NCBI GenBank assembly: GCA_948146395.1
Contig: OX411543.1
Coordinates: 46,972,517 to 47,036,516 of the forward strand
Source of the DNA: Fragum whitleyi
Lineage: Eukaryota; Mollusca; Bivalvia; Cardiida; Cardiidae
Direction: 5' to 3'
Length of the DNA stretch: 64,000 nucleotides
Positions 39,501-54,500 of this stretch are shown here, one piece after another. The position numbers and the translations under genes are program-made. Every line of letters begins with the position of its first letter. Within the stretch, counting starts at the first letter, position 1. Below the pieces are notes generated by a model. The model worked only from the letters and a program-made list of their open reading frames with translations. It searched no databases and had not been told where the DNA came from.

Positions 39501-42500
39501 TTTACCTATGGCATTATTACCTATGACATTTTTACCGTTTAAGCTCTGGCATTTTTACCTATGGCATTTTTACCTCTGACATTTTTACCTATGGCATTTT
39601 TACCTCTGGCATTTTTACCGCACACCATTCCCATCTATTATTACTAATTTACACAAAAAAGGCTTGGTAAAACTTCTTGAAAATGAAGAAATTGCTCATA
39701 AAAAGGAAAGTCTTAATTTTTTCCACAATATTTTCTTTACAGAAATGAGAACTTTTAAATATCCTCTCTTTTTTTTGAAATTCTACAAATCTGTAATTGT
39801 TATCTGCAAAAGCTTTGATCTAATTTGTTTCCACTTTCATTTTTGTCGTTAGGTATTGAATAGGCTAACAGTTTGTAATAAAAATTATTCTGCTTGTCCA
39901 GGGGAATACTTTCAGTAAATACTTTGGTACAATATAATCTAAGGTCCCATTACAATTTTGTACAGACACTGACATTTCCAACTCGGAGGTGTTTGTCAGG
40001 TTAAAAAAAAGTTATTAAGCCTGTGAATGACATTTTCAACAACTACATGTGTGCTTGATTGAGACATTGAGTAGCCTTAGTGGTATTGCAGTGCATTAAG
40101 GTAGTGACCCGTAATAGTTCCTCAACATTATCGACCTCATGAACTTTCACAATGTTGACCGAGGTTTTCTAATGAAAATCATTAGGAAACCTCGGTTAAC
40201 ACTGTTAAAGTTCATTACTCCCTAAACATTGTGGAATTATTATGGGTCCACTACATTAACTAGATACATTAGATACTGAAGAGATAATATAGCCCCAAAC
40301 TGTTAAAATTTTTCAATGCATAGTGAAGACTCTGATCAGACTGTGCAGATGCAAAAGCTGGTCTGAGTCTTAATGTTGCACATATGCAAAATAGTTGGAA
40401 ATGTCATACACTTATCAATTGGATAATTTTTCGTCAATAACAGTATGTAACTACCTGAGCAAAGAGCATAGTGCCAGTATGAGGCTCATAGAAGTCGTAG
40501 ACAGCCTCGGCATTGAGCCTCCATTGTACATTGACCACACCCTCAGAACCCTGTATTCTCTCTACCATCAGTCGGACCTCACCATCAGGATCATCTTCTG
40601 TACGAGACTCTCGCACAACAGCCTGGATTGGACAGGTGAAAAAGGGAGAATGATTTTTTTGTGCACAGAAAGATTTTATTCTGCTGAATAAAATATTTCT
40701 GTGTACAAAAATTAATTTTGTTGATATGAGTTTAAGAATCAGTTAACAAGTATTAAACTAGTTTTAGACTTAAGAATTAATAGAGCTTAGATAAATTGTG
40801 TAATAGCTCAAAGCTCTTGTTTACAAATTTAAATGCTTATACATTTTACATAGTTGAAAAATCCTGACAAAATTCTGCTGAATAAAATATTTCTGTGTAC
40901 AAAAATTAATTTTGTTGATATGAGTTTAAGAATTAGTTAACAAGTATTAAACTAGTTTTAGACTTAAGAATAAATAGAGCTTAGATAAATTGTGTAATAG
41001 CTCAAAGCTCTTGTTTACAAATTTAAATGCTTATACATTTTACATAGTTGAAGAATCCTGACAAAATGTTTCATTGGCAAAATTGGCAGAAAGGTACATC
41101 TTGTTAACTTATAAGACAAGATTCTACTACACTCGTTATTTTACCTCTGTTGTGATGAATCGGAAAAGTCCATTAGGTGAGTCATTTTTCAAAATGGCAA
41201 TCCTCACAGAGCTTATAGGGCCTAGTAAAGCCCCGCCAGTCACACTGATCAACTTGATGTCAAATGTCTGAAAGAAGTACATTCAAACAGTAAGATGTTA
41301 CTAAACAAGAGCTGCCAGAGGCAGCGAAGCTCGACTATTCATAGTGCTGGATAGTAGCAGCAAATCAGTATTGACATTGGAAAATTCCATTAAATGAAAT
41401 GCAACAGAAAAGAATCTTTGTATAGAGGCCAAAATTATGGTCACAATAGCATGTGCATTATTAGTTCAAAGCAATAGATTAGGTAGAAGTAGAGATATAC
41501 CTGATATACAACATTTGCACATAAAAAGTTAACCAAGAATTTCTAAATCCAAAAAGGGTTAAAATTCCATTAATTCAATATCAGAGAAATCAATCTTTAT
41601 CTAGAGGCTGATATCATGGTAACTGAAGCATGTGCAAAGTTTCCAAGCAATAGCTTAGGTAGGAATAGAAATATAACTGACATACAACGTTTGCACACAA
41701 GAACTTAAACAGGAATTTCTAAGTCCGAAAAGAGTTAAAATTCAACTAAATTCAATCACAGAGTAATGAATCTTTTTCTTTTTCTATAGTCACAGAAGTT
41801 ATAATGTGCAAAGCTTAAAGGCAATAGTTTTAGTAGAAAGAGAGGTTTTCAATTCTTTCTTTAAATAGTCTAGCTAAAAAATACACTTCAAACACCATGA
41901 TTTGCAATGCTGTAATTCAATGGAATTACCATTGTTTGGCTTCTTTTCAATCAAAAGAGGCCACAATAGGCCCCCCCTTCCCCCCTATTCTTTAAATAGT
42001 CGAGCTAAAAAATACATTTCAAACACCATGATTTGCAATGCTCTAATTCAATGGCATTACCATTGTTTGGCATCTTTTTCAATCAAAAGAGTCCTGCCTT
42101 TGTATAATGTTAGAATCACTGGGATTACAACAACAGATGATATAGCTCATAAAAAATATTCAATCAAAGAATGGAACAAAGAACAAAGAATGGAAATATA
42201 TCATTGCCTGTGCAGCCCTGAGATCTTAAGCAACAGTGATTTTGCAATTGCTTGTAAGCATATTTTTCTATTTCAACAATATTTCCTACTGCATAGAATG
42301 GTTACATCTTTAATTGCACACACTTTTCGTTTTTATCATAAAACTATAACAATCAAGGCTTATAAAACCACAAGATGACCAAATATTAGACTGGTTTAAA
42401 CAAGAGAAAATTGACAAAATTAATTTCAAGCTGACAACATTTTAAATGTCTTTGTTTTTCTATGAGACAAAAAGGATAATAATGAAATGGTAAATTGTTT

Positions 42501-45500
42501 TCAATATCTTCATTTTCCAAAACTATTTTCCAATAATTTCCCTGGGGACTGTAAAAGAAAGGTGGTGGTTTGACTTAGCTAGATTTAAAAAAAACAACAA
42601 GATAAATGAAAGTAATTAGCTTGAGCCAAGTGATCATATTGGTGTCTCAGCGCAAAACAGTTGTTACGCTTCGTGCCAAGATATTGATTTGAAGAGCCCA
42701 CTGACCTCCATATTTTCAGGAATGATGTCATCAATCACAGTTATATAGAAGGTTGCATGATCCTGGTCATCTGCCAGATTCAGGGTCCCACTAGATGGTG
42801 TAAAATCAAGTATAGTTGCTTCCCTTGGTTCTGCCTGCCAGGTTACCGTGACAGCACCAAATAGTCCCACAGTTCTGGTAACTTGTAGAGGTATGGTCAC
42901 ATTTAATCCAAACTCTTCATATACATCTATCCTGCCCTCGATATTCTGTAAAAATAGATAAAAAAGCTTGACTTTATAATTTGGCGTATGTGAATACGCC
43001 TGGCATTAAAACAGACAATAAAACCAACTTTTTTTTTTATTAAGACATCTATTTCAAGGAGATAGAGCATAAAAATTTATAAGGGGACATAAAAAACAAA
43101 CAAATATTTCATTGCTCATCATAACAATCCATAACACTGTGGTGGAAATTAGAATGATCTGTCTTGGATGAATTCTGAGTCAATATGTTCATAGCCAGGA
43201 ATGTTAACATTTTAATGAAAAGCGGCATTATTAAGTTTTGAAAATTACCAGACCTTACAAGAAACTAACATAAAAGATTAGAAAACCTTTCCAGGATTAC
43301 ACTATTATTATAAGCAACATCACTTTCATATAATAACACAAGCTAGTAACAATATCTTACGGTGGTGACATTAAACTGCACAATTCCCCTAGCATTATCA
43401 TTCTCTGAGATGTTGATCAGCATTATGTTTCCAGGGATAAGAACACTAGGCTGGGAACCAGGTGGAGGGGTCATCCCCATAAGGGTCACACGTGTGATAT
43501 TCACAATAAATCTCTCGTCAGCTTCTGGAACTGAATCCTAAAATAGGTTTTTGAAATTGAAGACATCACACTTATGGCAATTAACCCTCACCTTGCTGCA
43601 TTTAAACATTGTTTCATATAAATTGTTGTTTATTTTGACACTTGAACCTACTCAAAATACATCCTGCAATAATTAAGCAGAATGCAGTGAGTGCAGGTGA
43701 AGGTCAGATTGCTTGTCTGTTTAGGCTGATGTTAAAGTCTAAACAATCAGCAAAAGCTTTGAGTAAAGCAGGGATTTTGTTAACGAGAATGGTTAAGTTT
43801 AAACTCAAATCAAGATTTGAATTGGTAAGTCATGGAGGGTTATCTGAAATTAATTCTTCAATAAGTTTAAAACTCAGGGATTGAGTTTAGGGCAATCTAA
43901 AATCTTGCTTTATATAATACATCTACAAAATATGAAAGACAAGTGTGCCAAGTTACTTTGAAATCTATCAATGGCTATTAAAGCCACGATCTTGACTAAC
44001 TGAAATCTATTATTTGATCTTTACTATATAACTAATTAAACATTTACTTTAAATGGTATATTCTACTCATGAAACATAAAGCAAAATAATCTTTGAGGTC
44101 AAGAAATTTTTGGAGCTGTTTCCAGGAAAAATTCAGAATGGATTGACACATTCACATTCCAATGCATTGACTAACACACCTTTAACAACTAGTCTTAAAC
44201 ATGTTTTCTTGAACGCTATTGGCCACAACAAAATATACTTTTCAGGGATGTGTGTGATCATTGCCACCAATTTCATATGTGCATGTCATACAGAGCATAT
44301 CGAGAGGTCAGCGCAAATTTAATTTTAAATGCCTATAAAAATATAGGCACTTACAATAGTGTTGAGCTGAGCCATTGATATCAAGTGTTCTCCTATTGAA
44401 AGCCAATACTAAGAGTCTGTAGCTATATATTATTTAAGTGCTCAGTAAAAATTAATCAGACTGTATGAATGAACAGGCTGATCTGGGCAGATGTAAAACT
44501 GGTAGAATTATGAAACACAGGCTTATTTCCTACCTGTTTGATGAAGATTTCCACAGAAACTCTGGTCACATTTTCAGGAATTAGCACCATGCCTTGTCTG
44601 GATATGTAGTCCTCGCCCGATATAGCCTGATTCTGAATTGGGCTTGATTCATCTACAGATGTACTGAAATAGACGAGGATTATAGTAAGAATGATCTCAC
44701 ATAGCTCCCATTGTCTTCTATAACAACCATCAGGGATAACCTCGTCTTAAACATGCCTAAAATCACATTCTAAATAACATTGTCACTATGTCATCTGACA
44801 TAAGTTTCCACAGAATTTCTGTCAACATAGAGTTTCCAAAATTGGTTATTAACATACAAAATGTTGTTTATGTGAACAAAAGTATCCTGTCGATTTATTA
44901 AAAAAAAGCTGTTCTAAACCTCATCTAGATAAGAAAAGTTATTAAGCTGAGACTCTTTGGCTCATATTATAACATTCAATTCTAGACTTGGTTAAATTCA
45001 GTTTGCCTAAAAAAAAATCATCATAGATCCTATATTTCTTTCATTTTGTTAACAAATAATTTTTGAGAATATCCAATATGTGAACATTATGTAACTAAGC
45101 TACTAATTAAGATTCCTCACAAATGTTAAAGATTTTCCCACATGCCTTTAGTCTACCAGAAACATTTCTCTAGTGCTTAGGTTTGACAACAGTATAACAG
45201 CCAGTACAGAAATGAGATAATGCAAATTTTTTTGTGACAATTTACCTGTAAGCCACCTGTAGTTCTCCCATGAGACCTTGCTCTCTAACAATGAATAAAA
45301 TCATACGGGTGTCTTGTCCTTCTGGTTCTATAACTGTGTGTGATGTCTTCTCCCATCTTACAACGCCATAGGGAGAGTCATTTGCTAAAACAATTATCTT
45401 CCCTGTATCTCTGGTGCCTACAATTATAGTATACTTTACTTCTGTGGTCTTGTGACATATTCATTTTTTCAAAAAATCTGACAACAAAATATTTGCAGGT

Positions 45501-48500
45501 AAGATCTTTAAAATTTTCTTTTCATTTTTTTTAATTTGTTTAACTCTTTATGATGACAAACATTTAAGTTTATAATGACAAATGATTTCTCCATACACAA
45601 AATATTATTATCTGACTCTGTGTCTTCTGAATTGCATGTTTGCTACTTCAAAGAATTGATATGCATTAGAAAAATAAAGTTGAAAAGCTTATGCGATTAT
45701 TAAGAATTAGTGGTTTCATGATACTAGTCTGTATACTATCTGAATTATGCTCTACAGACATACAGACCAACCGACAAACACGTGCAAAGTAATACATAAG
45801 CATCTCCAAAAGGGGGCCTAATAATAGATTCATGGGATTAATGAAATTATCCTCCAGAAAAAGCTCGAACCAGGTATACACAAAGTTTAATTGTGACAAC
45901 AAGCTAGTTTGACTGTAAGAAATATATATCCAATTTTTGAATTACCTATTTGCGCTCCACGTCCAGGTAGAGTTGTGCCAGAATCCACAATTTGTGTCAG
46001 CTGTATATATGTGACCTCTTGTAGTTCAGCTATATCATCATCCCTGATGGTCAAACTTATGGTGGACACTGCCTGACCATTCGCAAACTCAACCTACAGT
46101 CAAAATTCAAACATACTAAAATGTTTGCAACTGATGATCAACTTTTACCTTCAAAGCCATAAAGTAAATTTTTCATCTAAAGCAGTTTAATGAAATAAAA
46201 GATAACCACCAGAGAATAACGCCAGAAACGTACAATATTTCCTTTAACAATTCTAAATAATATGGAAGGTTAGAGGGTTTATTAAATTATTCCTCAAAAG
46301 CTAGAACAGAGCCTATTGTCTTTGAAGTGCTATTTTACCTGTATTAATTATAATTATAGTCAGTTTTATGCTTCTGTGATCACTTTTCAGTTGTATCAAA
46401 GACCTTCAGCACCAAAGTTTCATTTAGTGATACATATATTATAACAGTAGCTCTAATTTAGAATTTTGAAATCATGTTTAATGTTGCTTTTAACTATCTT
46501 TCAGGAATAGCATAGCAAAGTTAACTTATCTGTGTGCTTCCTAGATACCACTAGTTCTAGGCTCGGGCTCTGAAATGCCTTTCCGAAAATGACTATATGG
46601 GGGTCACACAAATGAGTACTGTCAGATCATGAGCCTGCCACCCTAATAACTAATTTGAGAATTTGAGAAGGACAGCTCACTCCAATTTGACATATATATA
46701 ATACATACTTAGTGTATTATATGAAAAAAAATATCTAACGAGGTTGGGAGAATTGATCATTGTCGAGGCTCTGCCGAGACAATTGTCAATTCTCACAACC
46801 GAGTTTGATATTTTTTTCATACAATACACTAAGAATGTATTATATTTATCTTATAACCTCTTTTTGTCTTGTTTTCGTCGATGTTTCTTACCGAAATGCA
46901 AGTTTCTAAAAATAACTGCATGATATTATTGTTCTAAAAATAACTATGTGATATCATAAAAAATATCATACGGGTTGTTATCACACAGATATTTGTATAG
47001 TTATAAGATAAACTACAAATGTTCACTAACCCACCATGCCTCCATTGGTGAATGACCAACAACATATGTTGTAAATGTCTTTTGACAACTATCCAGAAGA
47101 TGTAAGATAAGCAAATAATTCAAAAGTATGAGTATAAATTACTTTTAATGAAAAGAAAAATAATCACACAAAACATTGATTATCAACTCACAATGCCCTC
47201 TAATGGTGTGATATCATTAGTCCCATCATGATCCCCTGTAGCAATCCATCTGACAGAAACTCGACCAAAATAGCCTTGTTGACGGACTATATTAAACTGT
47301 ATAGTGTTGTCTCTGTTTGGAAGCTCATCTACTTGTAGATTTAAAGAATCCTAAGAACAAATAAGAAAACAGTAAAAGGTAATAAAAGCTTGATTTTTTT
47401 TTCAAAGAAAATAATGGAAGTATGCCATCACTTACCATGTGCAAAAGACAAAACTCTTCAATTATGACTTTCACATGAAGCTTTTTGTATTAATTAATCC
47501 ATAACAGTACACTGCGTTTCCTTAAATTTTCATTTCAATCACCAGATCAGATCTAACTCATTATTTTTTTTCTCACAAGTTTCAAAATCTTTGATATATA
47601 TAGTATAATTATTTGGGTTTTGTTTTGTTGTTGTTGTTGTTTTCAAAGCAAGATCTATTCATGTTTCATGTCATAAACACCAAAAGCTATATTTTTCTGG
47701 GTGGCTGAGCCACAAGTGAAAATATAACTTTTGTTGAACAAGAAATGAATTATCAATCAATCTTACACTAAAAACAAACAATTATACTATTCTATAATGC
47801 CAAAAATGGAACAAAATTTTAAAATTTGGGACAAATATACTTAAATCCTTTCATTTTGCATGTTATCACTATGCAATGTCAAGATATCTATTGTTTATTT
47901 TGCTTCACTTAATTTACCTCAATAAGGGTAAAATGAACAGAAGCAGGAATTATTCAATTATCCACTGAAAAGCATTAAAGAAAAATGACTTTTCCAGAAT
48001 AAATTAAACTATTTACCTCTGATACTTCAATGACTCCATGGGCATTATCATTGGACAATACATTGACAGTAATCCTGTTTTCTACGCCAATTTCAGCGCC
48101 ACCTGTTGGGTTACGTAGAACCACATAAAATGTCTCCGTATCTTCAGGTATTGTGTCTTGTAGAACAAACACAGATGTGTGTAACAGGTCTTCATTCTCA
48201 TTCATTGTCATGGTAACAGTTCTAGGAAAATATAACAAGGCTTACTTGAACATATAAATCTTTTCCTGTTTTCTTGAATTTTAGACTTGTCCAAATTGAA
48301 AGAGGTAATTGAAAAGGGCAATTTCTTCTTTTCCCACAATGGTTCAAAAGCATTAAAAGCAAAAGGATGTAAAATCCAGGAAATGAACAGGAAATGATTA
48401 AGGAAGGTATGATAAATGCAATCCAAAATGTCCCAAAAAGGATGAAATTCATACATTTTCATTTGAAATTTTAGAGTTGACTTCTATTCACATCCAGTTA

Positions 48501-51500
48501 TATATTGTGTTTCAAACTTTCAGAAGATATAAGATGTAAACCACCATGGAAAAATAAAACATTCATGATGAATGAAATATCAAACTCACGCCATGAATTA
48601 ATAGGTATGTCATAAATATTTCTAAGAAAAATTATTGTTTGTAACAAGCGTTTAATGTGTTTTCCACAATTTTTTTCTACTAAAAGATGAAAAAGAAAAT
48701 GCTCTTTGTTTCAACTTAATTAGGCCCTTCTTGCAAAAACAAGATAAGAATATTCATTTATTAAATTTGAACATGTTCAAGTGTATCAGATCTATAGATA
48801 GAGGGGTATTTTGGATTTCAAATGTGATTTTTTCAACAATAATTGTACAAATCCTAAGTTGTGGATACTCATTGGAATCGTCTTGTCAAGACAATTCAAA
48901 TGAGTACCCACAACATAGGTTTGATTGAGAAATAAAGATTTTGGACTGGCTTTACCCCCTTTTACTGTAACTCTGTGTATACCTTGGTGCAAAGTCACTT
49001 TCTGCTATCTTGACCAGTTGATGTAACTCTGGGTTCACTGTGATATTTTTAGGGGCCACTGCTATCATATTAAGGTCCCCTGTATCCTGTGGTATGATGA
49101 TAGGGGCCAGATGAAGGGCTGGACTTCCTTTCCAGACTGACATAAATTTGTTACCCTGTATATCCCAGGCAAACATCTCTGAACTGGCAATACCACTAGC
49201 AACCACAGCATACACTGAAATTTATATACAAATGATCAGTTACATATGAGCCGGCATGTGACATTTCCAACAAACTCACACCTGTGTGAGATACAAATGT
49301 TGTTGTTGTCACTGCTACTGTTGAGTGGCGGTGACAACAAAAACATGCAAAAATAATATACACTGACCGCTGACTGTGCAGATGCACAGGCTGGCCAGAA
49401 GCTTTGCTTTGAGCATATGTGAAGTTGTTGGAAATGTCACACACAGGCTCATATTGTATCATTGTGAAATATACTTTTACTCCGATTAAAACCATTCAAA
49501 ATCACTCACTCGAATCACTCAAAATGATCCAAAATCATTCAAAAGATTTTCAAATTAGCTCAAGAGAATAAGCATTTCATTCAAACTTATCAAATCATTC
49601 AATGATTTTATTTGCTAATATGTAATTTATTGCTTCTTATAGTCAGTGAAGACACGCAAAGAGAAATTTATGTTTATCTTATTTAAGTTTCTCATGTAAC
49701 ACAAATAGTCTGTTTGTGGTGAAAAACCTTGTAACGTCAGCTTGAATAAGCTGGAGTTACAAGTTTTTGACCCTCACTTAAAAAATGTCCGTGTGGTTAT
49801 ATTGCACTTATTAACATCATCTCTCAGGACTTTATACTGATGTGTTGTTTCATTTTTTTGCAAACACAGTTACATCCAGAAATATGATCTCTATGTATTC
49901 TGCATCTTTTGCTCAAGTCCTTCCTTGTATCATAATCAAAGGCAACCGACACTTCATCATTACAGCTTTGTTGATGCTGTATTCATCACACTTTGGTCAC
50001 ACATAGACAAAATCTAAAATTTTACTCTACCTGTATTATCATAAGCCATGAAGAGCTCTATGCTTTCAGCCCTGTATGTATCGAGTCTCTCATGTAACAC
50101 AAATGATTGTGTGGTCGTATCCCATCTGTATACGTCTGATTTCTGTGGACTACTGACTGTGTTGTCACGATTATTCGCAAACACGACTATATCAAGCGAT
50201 CTGATTCGTATGTGTTCCACATCTATTGCTCCTGTGGTTGGAATGCTCTGATGCTGGGAAAACTGGTCATTGGAATCAAATCTGTAGATCTTGGAACTAA
50301 AAAGATAAATATTTATTGATTCACAATAGCTTTTAATAAAACTTATTGCTGTATCATAATCTTCAAAGTTTTTAATAATCAAACTTAATTATTTTGCCCA
50401 CTCATAAGGGCAAAAGAAGTTAAATTAGGACAAGTTTGGAAATGGAATATCAAGTAAATGAAGATTAGTTTGAAGCTATAAGGCAACTTTAAACACTTTT
50501 TCAGTCATATTGTGGCAGCTGAAGTACCTAATATCATGTTCCTGGGGCCTGTTTTACTAAACGACTTACAATCATTTTTTGCAGAAGTCAAAAATTAAAG
50601 TTGCAGAAACTGAATATGGAATTCTGCCACGCATTATCTCAATTGAATTGTCTTCTAAATATGATTTCAATGAGATATTGTAAGGCAGAATCTAACAATA
50701 AATGAAAACACCAGCTACTATTTGTAATTTTGACTTATGATTTTTTTTGTTGACGTTTGGTAAAACAGGACCCTGGTCTACCATCTTTCAATGCCTATGA
50801 CTGCTCCTTCCACCTAAGTTTAAGTTTATTCATTCATGGTGTCAGAAAAATATTTGCCACTATTGAGTATCAAAACTTTGACATCATGATTAAGAGTCCA
50901 ACATGCTACAAAATGAGGGCTTAGCAGTTGCCTTAAGCAACTGAGAAGTAATATGGTTTTAACAAAAAGTAGCATGACTAACTCTATTTGGTAACTCTTT
51001 GCATATGAATCATAGTTGTTTGCAACAGCGAGGAATATTTTATCCTCTATTTCAAACACAGCAGCAGCACTGGCTCCCAGCGTACGTAGTGAGGACACTT
51101 TACTGAACCTCTGGTTCCCATTTTCCCATCTATACACATCCGAATCAACCTGGCTGGTTCCAGTGTTGTCATACGAGTTACAAATAAACAGGTAGTGGAT
51201 ACCATTTTGGGTGAAATAAACAACATCAGTGGCTCCTTTAATCTCTAGATCTTGTAACTGAAAAGACAATTCTATATAAATAGAACTTGTTTTTCATATT
51301 GCAAAATTATTAAGAATTGACAATTGAATTAGATTTTTGATCATTTTAAATCAATATTAATGAAATGACATTACCACGACCTCTTATATTGCTCCAACTG
51401 AACAGAAAATAAGTAAGTTTAACAGAGGCAAAACTGCAGGGGCAATTTGTAGCACCATATTGATTATATTTTGAGCAAAGATAAACTCATAGCAAAAATT

Positions 51501-54500
51501 GAAACAAGGCTCCAGTTTTACTAAACATCTTACAAAAAAAACTAGAACTGTCGCCGAGGGGACTTATACCCCCCACAAGCACTTTGTCAGAATGCAAGTG
51601 CTATAAGTGCAGGATGTGTTTGTAACAAATATTGAGGTTATATGCAGCATTTGCATGACATTTCATGATTGTAGGTCGCTTGGTTCTTAAGTTAGAGTCC
51701 GGAAACGCAAATTGAACAAAGGCTGACTGTGACCTTGACCTTTGACCTATATAACCCAAAAACGATATGGCACTTCCTTGGATCATAAGCAACATTTGCA
51801 TGAAATTTCATGATTTTAGGTCACTTGGTTTTCGAGTAAGAGTCCGGAAACACAAATTGAACAAAGGCTGACTGTGACCTTGACCTTTGACCTAAGTGAC
51901 CCAAATGCATAGGGCACTTCCTTGGGTCATAAGCAACATTTGTATAAAGTTTCATGATTGTAGGTCACTTTGTTTTCAAGTTAGAGTCCGGAAACGAAAA
52001 TTGATCAAAGGCTGACTGTGACCTTGACCTTTGACCTATGTGACCCCAAAAGAATAGGGCACTTCCTTGGGTCATAAGCAACATTTGTATAAAGTTTCTT
52101 GATTGTAGGTCACTTGGTTCTTCCGTTAGAGTCCGGAAACGAAAAGGTCTACGGACGGACAGACGGACAGATGGATGGACAGACAAACAGACATGGTGAA
52201 ACCAATACACCCCCCTCTCTTCTTAGATTGTACCTGGTGTTTTAATTCATTTTTAGATTCTGTCTTGCAATATCTTCTTTGAAGACGATTCCAACGAGAT
52301 GATGCATAGCAGAATTCCGTGGGTATTTACTACTGCAGAAGCAGATTTGATTTTTGACTTACCCCAAAAAAAGATAGTAAGATCTTTAGTAAAACGGACC
52401 CAAGTTCTTGTATAGCCCAAATTCATAATACAATGTACAACCACAAGAATGTACAAGTATAGGTTTGAAGATGTAGTGATATATTACCAATCTGAGAGTT
52501 CCATCCATGTTGACCCTGTAGAGCCTAGATTTGGTCTGATATCTGTTATGGTTTCCCATGTTTGTAATCACCAAATATTGTACAAGGTCAATCTCAAATG
52601 CCACAGCACTTGATACTCCATCTGTCTCAACCGTCTGAAAGAGAAGACATTACAACAGTTAATAGTAAAGGTTGTACTTTTAATGGTGAATATGTGTGCC
52701 AGTTTAAAGCAAATGCATTCAGTAGAACCAGAGATATCACAAAATGGCAAAAGTTTTTGCATGACCAAGACAACATCAATGACAAAGACACTAAGGCTAT
52801 AGCAATACTCTGGGGTTTTCTCAGCAAACAGTGAAGCTAAAAATGCTGCATTTTATCACTTTTCAACCCTGAGTGTCCATACTGAGCAAAAGTTGAAGCA
52901 AATTTTTAAGTTTTTATGTCATAAGTGAGTGACTTTCCCCAAATGACCCTGACCTTGACCAATGACCTTGAACTTATGCATCTGACAGTCTTTGTCATCT
53001 TCAATTCACATTTGCAAGTTCAAGGCTCTTTGACGAACAAATCCAAAGTTATGGCTTATATTAGTTTTAACTACAAAAATCTGACCTTGAAAAATGACCT
53101 TGACCTTAACTGGTGACCTTGAACTTGGTACCAATAGAAATACCATGTCCTAGACAAAAATCATGTGAAATATGAAAGCCCTATCACTGTGACTTTGACC
53201 TTTGACCTATGTAGGGCACTTCCTTGGGTCATAAGCAATATTTACATAAAGTTTCATGATTGTAGGTCACTTAGTTCTCGAGTTAGAGTCAGGAAACAAA
53301 AATTGATCAAAGGCTGACTGTGACCTTGACCTTTGACCTATGTGACCCAAAAACAATAGGGCATTTCCTTGGGTCATAAGCAACATTTGTGTAAAGTTTC
53401 ACTAATGTAGGTCAAGTGGTTTTTGAGTTAGAGTCCGGAAACGAAAAGTTCTTTGGGAGGATGGATGGATAGACAGATGGACAGACATACAGACATGGTG
53501 AACCCCTCTATTTTGTAGGTGGGGGTTATAAATACACTAACAACAAAGCTACAGATACAGTGGGTATTATAGATTTTAAATGTAAATATTTCTCTAGTCT
53601 TTGTTTAAACCCTATTTTGAGGGTTCTCAATGGAACTGTCTCAACAAGACAATTCAAATGAGTACCCACAACACAGGGTTTCAAGGAGAAAAAAATATTT
53701 TAGACTTGTTATACCCTCTACTATTTTATTGAATGTCATAACACCTGTCCTTACCTGTATTGGCACAAGTTCACCTTGCCATCTGAACAATGTAGTATAC
53801 ATTAGTGTCTCCATGTCCACGGTTGCTGCAGAACCAGAGGATCCAACCGTGGTAGTCAGTTCACCAACCACGGTAGGTTTCATCATAAGTATATACACAG
53901 TGTTGTTCATCTCAAAACTGTACCAGCCTCCAACATTTGTTGTGCCCAAAATCTGTAATGAGAAACTTACAATTGAATTACATGTTCTTGTTAACCCTTT
54001 GCTGTTTAATCCCTGCTTTTTACGTGCCTGTGATTTTATGATTGAGAAAACATTGTGAAAAAAAAAAAAGAAATTGCTTCTGACAAGCAATTTCTTCTTC
54101 TGCCACACTATTTTCTTCCCTACTGAATGGTTATTTTTCAAATTAAATCCACTTTAAATTTTCGTCTGCAAAACCTTTGAATTTGGACAGGTCCAAAAGT
54201 TTTCAAAACAGGAAAGGGTTAAGCAACCAAAATATCATATCTAGAGTTTGATTGAGAGCAAGTTTGGTTAGAGATACAACAAGCAATTTCTTCTTTTCAA
54301 CATTAGTTTTACACCAATTATGAGATGATGTTCTATCAAAATACCTTATAGATGCAAGAAAATGTTGGCTACAAAAATGGCCTATAAAACAAGATGTGTT
54401 GGTGAAACACGAATGCCCCCGTAACAGCATTTTTTTTTCAAAGTTTGACCTTGACCTTGTCACATGACCTTGACTTTGGTACCAGCGGATGCGGATCATT

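Noticed and set aside
41902..42378. 158-codon plus-strand open frame
   Set aside because: It spans a 131-bp tandem duplication, so the frame is a by-product of the repeat.
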